Positions 61,263-64,000 of a DNA stretch of 64,000 nucleotides are shown piece after piece. The DNA is from Owenia fusiformis. Its lineage: Eukaryota; Annelida; Polychaeta; Sabellida; Oweniidae. The notes below the pieces were generated by a model. That model worked only from the letters and a program-made list of their open reading frames with translations. It was not told where the DNA came from and did not search any database. The DNA lies in assembly GCA_903813345.2 (NCBI GenBank), contig CAIIXF020000008.1, positions 6,832,366 through 6,896,365 of the forward strand, in the 5' to 3' direction. The first letter of the stretch is position 1; the number at the start of each line of letters is the position of its first letter. Position numbers and translations under genes: made by a program.

Positions 61263-61320
61263 TATACAGGGTGGGCCAAAAACAATACTCAAGTATTGGT
61301 TTTTTGGCCCACCTTGTATA
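61263..61320. mobile_element. 58-bp palindrome of mariner/Tc1-type ends
   Basis: TATACAGGGTGGGCCAAAAA on one side and its complement (TTGGCCCACCTTGTATA) on the other, with a 2-base centre. Both outer ends are TATA, consistent with TA target duplication. It looks like two terminal repeats joined without an interior. Confidence 0.75.
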
Positions 61321-63365
61321 TGAGCAAAGTAAGTGGCCATGGTAAAGCATGGTAAAATGTGACTTTAGCATCACAATATGCATACAGATTTTCATACAGT
61401 TAATCTCCAATGCTGATCAGAGCGGCACCATAATATAAGGGTTATGTACATTTTACATTTAAGAAATGCTTGAATATAATATTGGTGTGTTATAAAAAGC
61501 TATTTTATATTACAGCATATTATATTGCATCCATTTGAGCACCACTAATAACGTTATTGTTCACAGACATTCATTCTAGCCATATCTCTAGATCATCAAT
61601 GATCTTAGCATAAAACTTCATAAAACTTCCTTTTAAAGAGATGAATATGTAAAACAGTTAAAGGGTCATATACAGCACCAAGAATCATTTCATTTAATAG
61701 ATGTTAAAGGGTTATAAAGAGCATAAAGCGGTTCATAGATTTATAATTTGTTTTTATGCCTTTGAATTCATTTGATCGCAAGACACAAAACTGAACTCAA
61801 TTTCCATCATTCTAAATTATCATATCAAATGCACAGAACAAACATTTAAAGGGTCACATGATGCATGAAATGATTTAGCTTAAAATGTAATTTTACACAA
61901 ATAGCAGACAAAGGAATTAAGATAAAGGTTGTTTTACAGTAATGAAAAGTTACAGTAATGAAAAGTTCATAAATGTCATAACTTATAGCATATTATGGAA
62001 ATGTAAAACCCTCCAGTGCTTTTATCATATCATATTTAATATATACATTAACTAATAACCTAATGAAGCTAATATGTTGCGTCAGTAAAGGCAAAGAAAT
62101 AAAACACAATCATTCTGAATTATTCCGTCTGAATTTAAGTCAATTAAAAGATAATTCTATGAATGCGTATCTGAGAGAAATATGTCAGACTGATATTCAT
62201 TATTAGTTCCTTATAAGAGTACAGTTAAATCCTTGGGAATAGAAAAATATATGATATGAATATCAATCTTATTAATTTATTAATTTTACTATAGTAATAT
62301 TGACTTTAGCGTTTATCTGATTCTGAAGGATTATTAGCAATTTTGAATGAAACCCGAGGAGTTTTGTGTCAATAAGTACACAAATATGAAGTATAATAAT
62401 AAAACCTGTCTATGTGAACACCTCTTTCTAGTGAAAGCCTTTAGTGAACACCATTTCAAAACACAATTTACATTCTTGACTCCTGTATAAAATCCCATCT
62501 CTGTAGTGAACACCTATCTAAAGTGAAAACTTTTTGTGTCTCCATAGGTGTTCACTTTTATGTTTAACTTTCACTTTTCATGTTTAACTGTATACAAAAA
62601 TAGTTCAGAAAAACCTGTCTTAGTGAACACCTGTCTCTAGTAAACACCCTTCTTTTCCACATTCTCTACTGACTTCTGTATAAATTACCCTCTCTGTTGT
62701 GTAACACCAACAATTAACATTTTTTCTTGGCGAAAACATGAATGTTCAATATACACAGGTTTTACTGTATATTGAGTATACCCCAGAAGCAAGACATTGA
62801 TGCTGATGAAAACAAAAAACAGGTGAAAACAAAATTAGTTTCACCCCACTCCATACAATTACATTCTCCTTGTGGATCTTTATTTTCCTTTTTTATGTTC
62901 TCTAATCTCGTCACAACTTAAGGATACAATTAAATATATTTTTGAATACACAATTAAGGCAAGCATCTAATGTTTGATTATATAGCACTATATGAAGCAA
63001 GTAACAAAAGCACACAATCTGTGTTTAAAAGGAAAAATATCTTTTGTGAAAACATACTCAGAATTTTGCCTAATACAATATACTTTTCTTGAATATTTTT
63101 GGGATTTTGTCAATTCTTTAGCAATATTACAAGCTTCGGGCATGTTTATAAGAAAAACACTTAGACTTTGTAATATGTGGATTCTGAGTCATGCATCGTG
63201 TCAGATCTTATCGTCAAGATTCCACAATATTACAACACGACTCATTCTTTCTGGAAATACTCAGATAGCCATGCAACAAGCTGAACCCTCTTTCTCCCCA
63301 ATCTATTTTGCCAACATGTGTTATAGAGAGAGTGGGGGACAAACAGTTCTTGCATCACTTCAGCT
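61321..63365. other. Non-coding stretch, possibly 3'UTR or downstream of the gene at the right edge
   Basis: No supportable exon. A + strand frame at 62992-63369 (125 codons) has no family features. The part at 62398-62770 is a decayed inverted-repeat element, listed separately. Confidence 0.35.
62398..62770. mobile_element. Decayed inverted-repeat element (AAAACCTGTNTA ends)
   Basis: It begins aaaacctgtctatgtgaac and ends with acacaggttttactgtat, the mirrored form. Further internal copies of cctgtcttagtgaacacc are at about 62612-62630. The ends resemble pogo/Tc1-type terminal repeats. Non-coding. Confidence 0.55.
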
Positions 63366-63384
63366 TTAAAAACAATGTATCTGC

Positions 63385-63630
63385 ACAGTTAAGGTAGACC
63401 AAGTAGAATGAAAAATTTGGCTAATTAAGGTAGACCAAATAGAGTGAAAAATTATACTCATAAAGTTAGACCAAATAGAATGAAAAATTTTGTTGATTAA
63501 GGTAGACCAAATAGAATGAAAAATTTGGCTGATTAAGGTAGACCAAATAGAATGAAAAATATGATTTATTAAGCTAGACCAAATAGAATGAAAAATTTGG
63601 CTAATTAAGGTAGACCAAATATAATGATCT
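63385..63630. repeat. 36-bp tandem repeat, about seven copies
   Basis: Unit containing ttaaggtagaccaaatagaa and tgaaaaatttggc. As 36 is a multiple of three, the - strand frame stays open and reads IFHSIWSTLISQ over and over; this is a repeat artefact. It lies just downstream of the terminal exon at 63683-63813. Confidence 0.9.
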
Positions 63631-63682
63631 GTGTAACCCATGGCATGTTATCAAAAACATCGATTGATTTTCTGAGTCTTCT

Positions 63683-63813
63683 CTAGTATAACATACTGTA
63701 CATTAGTTGCTTAAGATGATGTCCCTTTGGTTTTCCCTTGACACCTCTGTAACCATAGGCCCAGGAACAAGCATACCCAATGCCAAGTTGAAGTTTATCC
63801 AAACGGACACTGG
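63683..63813 (-). CDS. Probable terminal exon of an unidentified gene
   Basis: Strong acceptor on the - strand (a T-rich tract ending ATGTCAG), then 131 bp open in one phase to TAG at 63683-63685. The reading includes SVRLDKLQLGIGYACSWAYG, then YRGVKGKPKGHHL and the end MYSMLY. The aromatic/Gly-rich then basic composition looks like real protein. It begins with the last two bases of a codon, so an upstream exon must lie beyond about 63.85 kb or outside the window. The family is not recognised. Confidence 0.5.
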
Positions 63814-64000
63814 CTGACATAAGAAAAAATCTTTGATTAAACGAACTTTGATTCAGCATTAATTATACATGTTCTTGGGCCTAGGAATATACCATCCATA
63901 TGCCAAAGTATTTTGAACATTCTAATGGAATATAAACTTAGCAATGTTTCTACACTTTCCAATCAGCTCTTCCAATATTGATGCTCTCTCCTATCATAAG

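Noticed and set aside
62992-63369. 125-codon + strand frame
   Set aside because: AT-driven composition, no domain, no splice or promoter support.
63366-63641. 91-codon frame with a 12-residue periodicity
   Set aside because: Product of a 36-bp tandem repeat; no independent evidence of coding.

Overview
This window looks like AT-rich, intron-bearing animal DNA: spliced genes with GT..AG introns, sparse coding sequence, many short palindromic transposon remnants, one non-LTR retrotransposon and several tandem satellites. A complete NK2-class homeobox exon (Nkx2.2 type) and a cluster of claudin/PMP22-like four-helix genes place it in Metazoa. The mixture suggests an invertebrate, perhaps a hemichordate or another invertebrate deuterostome, but the species is a guess.

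Layout. (1) 1-2.36 kb: last exon of an Nkx2.2 orthologue on the + strand, with intron upstream and a probable long 3'UTR after it. (2) 2.4-18 kb: mostly gene-free, holding a 5'-truncated LINE on the - strand (about 10.0-11.6 kb) and a partly open, broken frame at 9.4-9.9 kb. (3) 18.07-28.32 kb: a - strand gene assembled here from nine phase-compatible exons, encoding a basic, Ser/Thr-rich region followed by a coiled coil; family not recognised. (4) 28.6-30.8 kb: small inverted-repeat transposons and a fucosyltransferase-like C-terminal fragment. (5) 30.9-55.1 kb: three - strand claudin/PMP22-like genes in tandem. Each has three coding exons, and every intron is phase 1. The third gene has two copies of its last exon, carried on a diverged segmental duplication (38.4-43.2 and 43.2-46.1 kb). 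Both copies sit beside arrays of an 18-bp minisatellite; the larger array is about 4.5 kb. (6) 55.2-63.6 kb: no confident gene, but palindromic elements, a 147-150 bp poly-C satellite and a 36-bp tandem repeat. (7) 63.68-63.81 kb: probable terminal exon of another - strand gene.

The claudin-like genes share orientation, exon count and intron phase and so look like old tandem duplicates. The most unusual theme is that tandem repeats repeatedly begin within about 30 nt of splice sites: a 50-bp repeat beside exon 3 of the first claudin-like gene, the 18-bp repeat beside both copies of exon 3 of the third, and a 53-bp repeat that copies a 5' splice site of the coiled-coil gene. Most long open frames between 42.5 and 50.6 kb are by-products of an 18-bp unit that has no stop in five of six frames.
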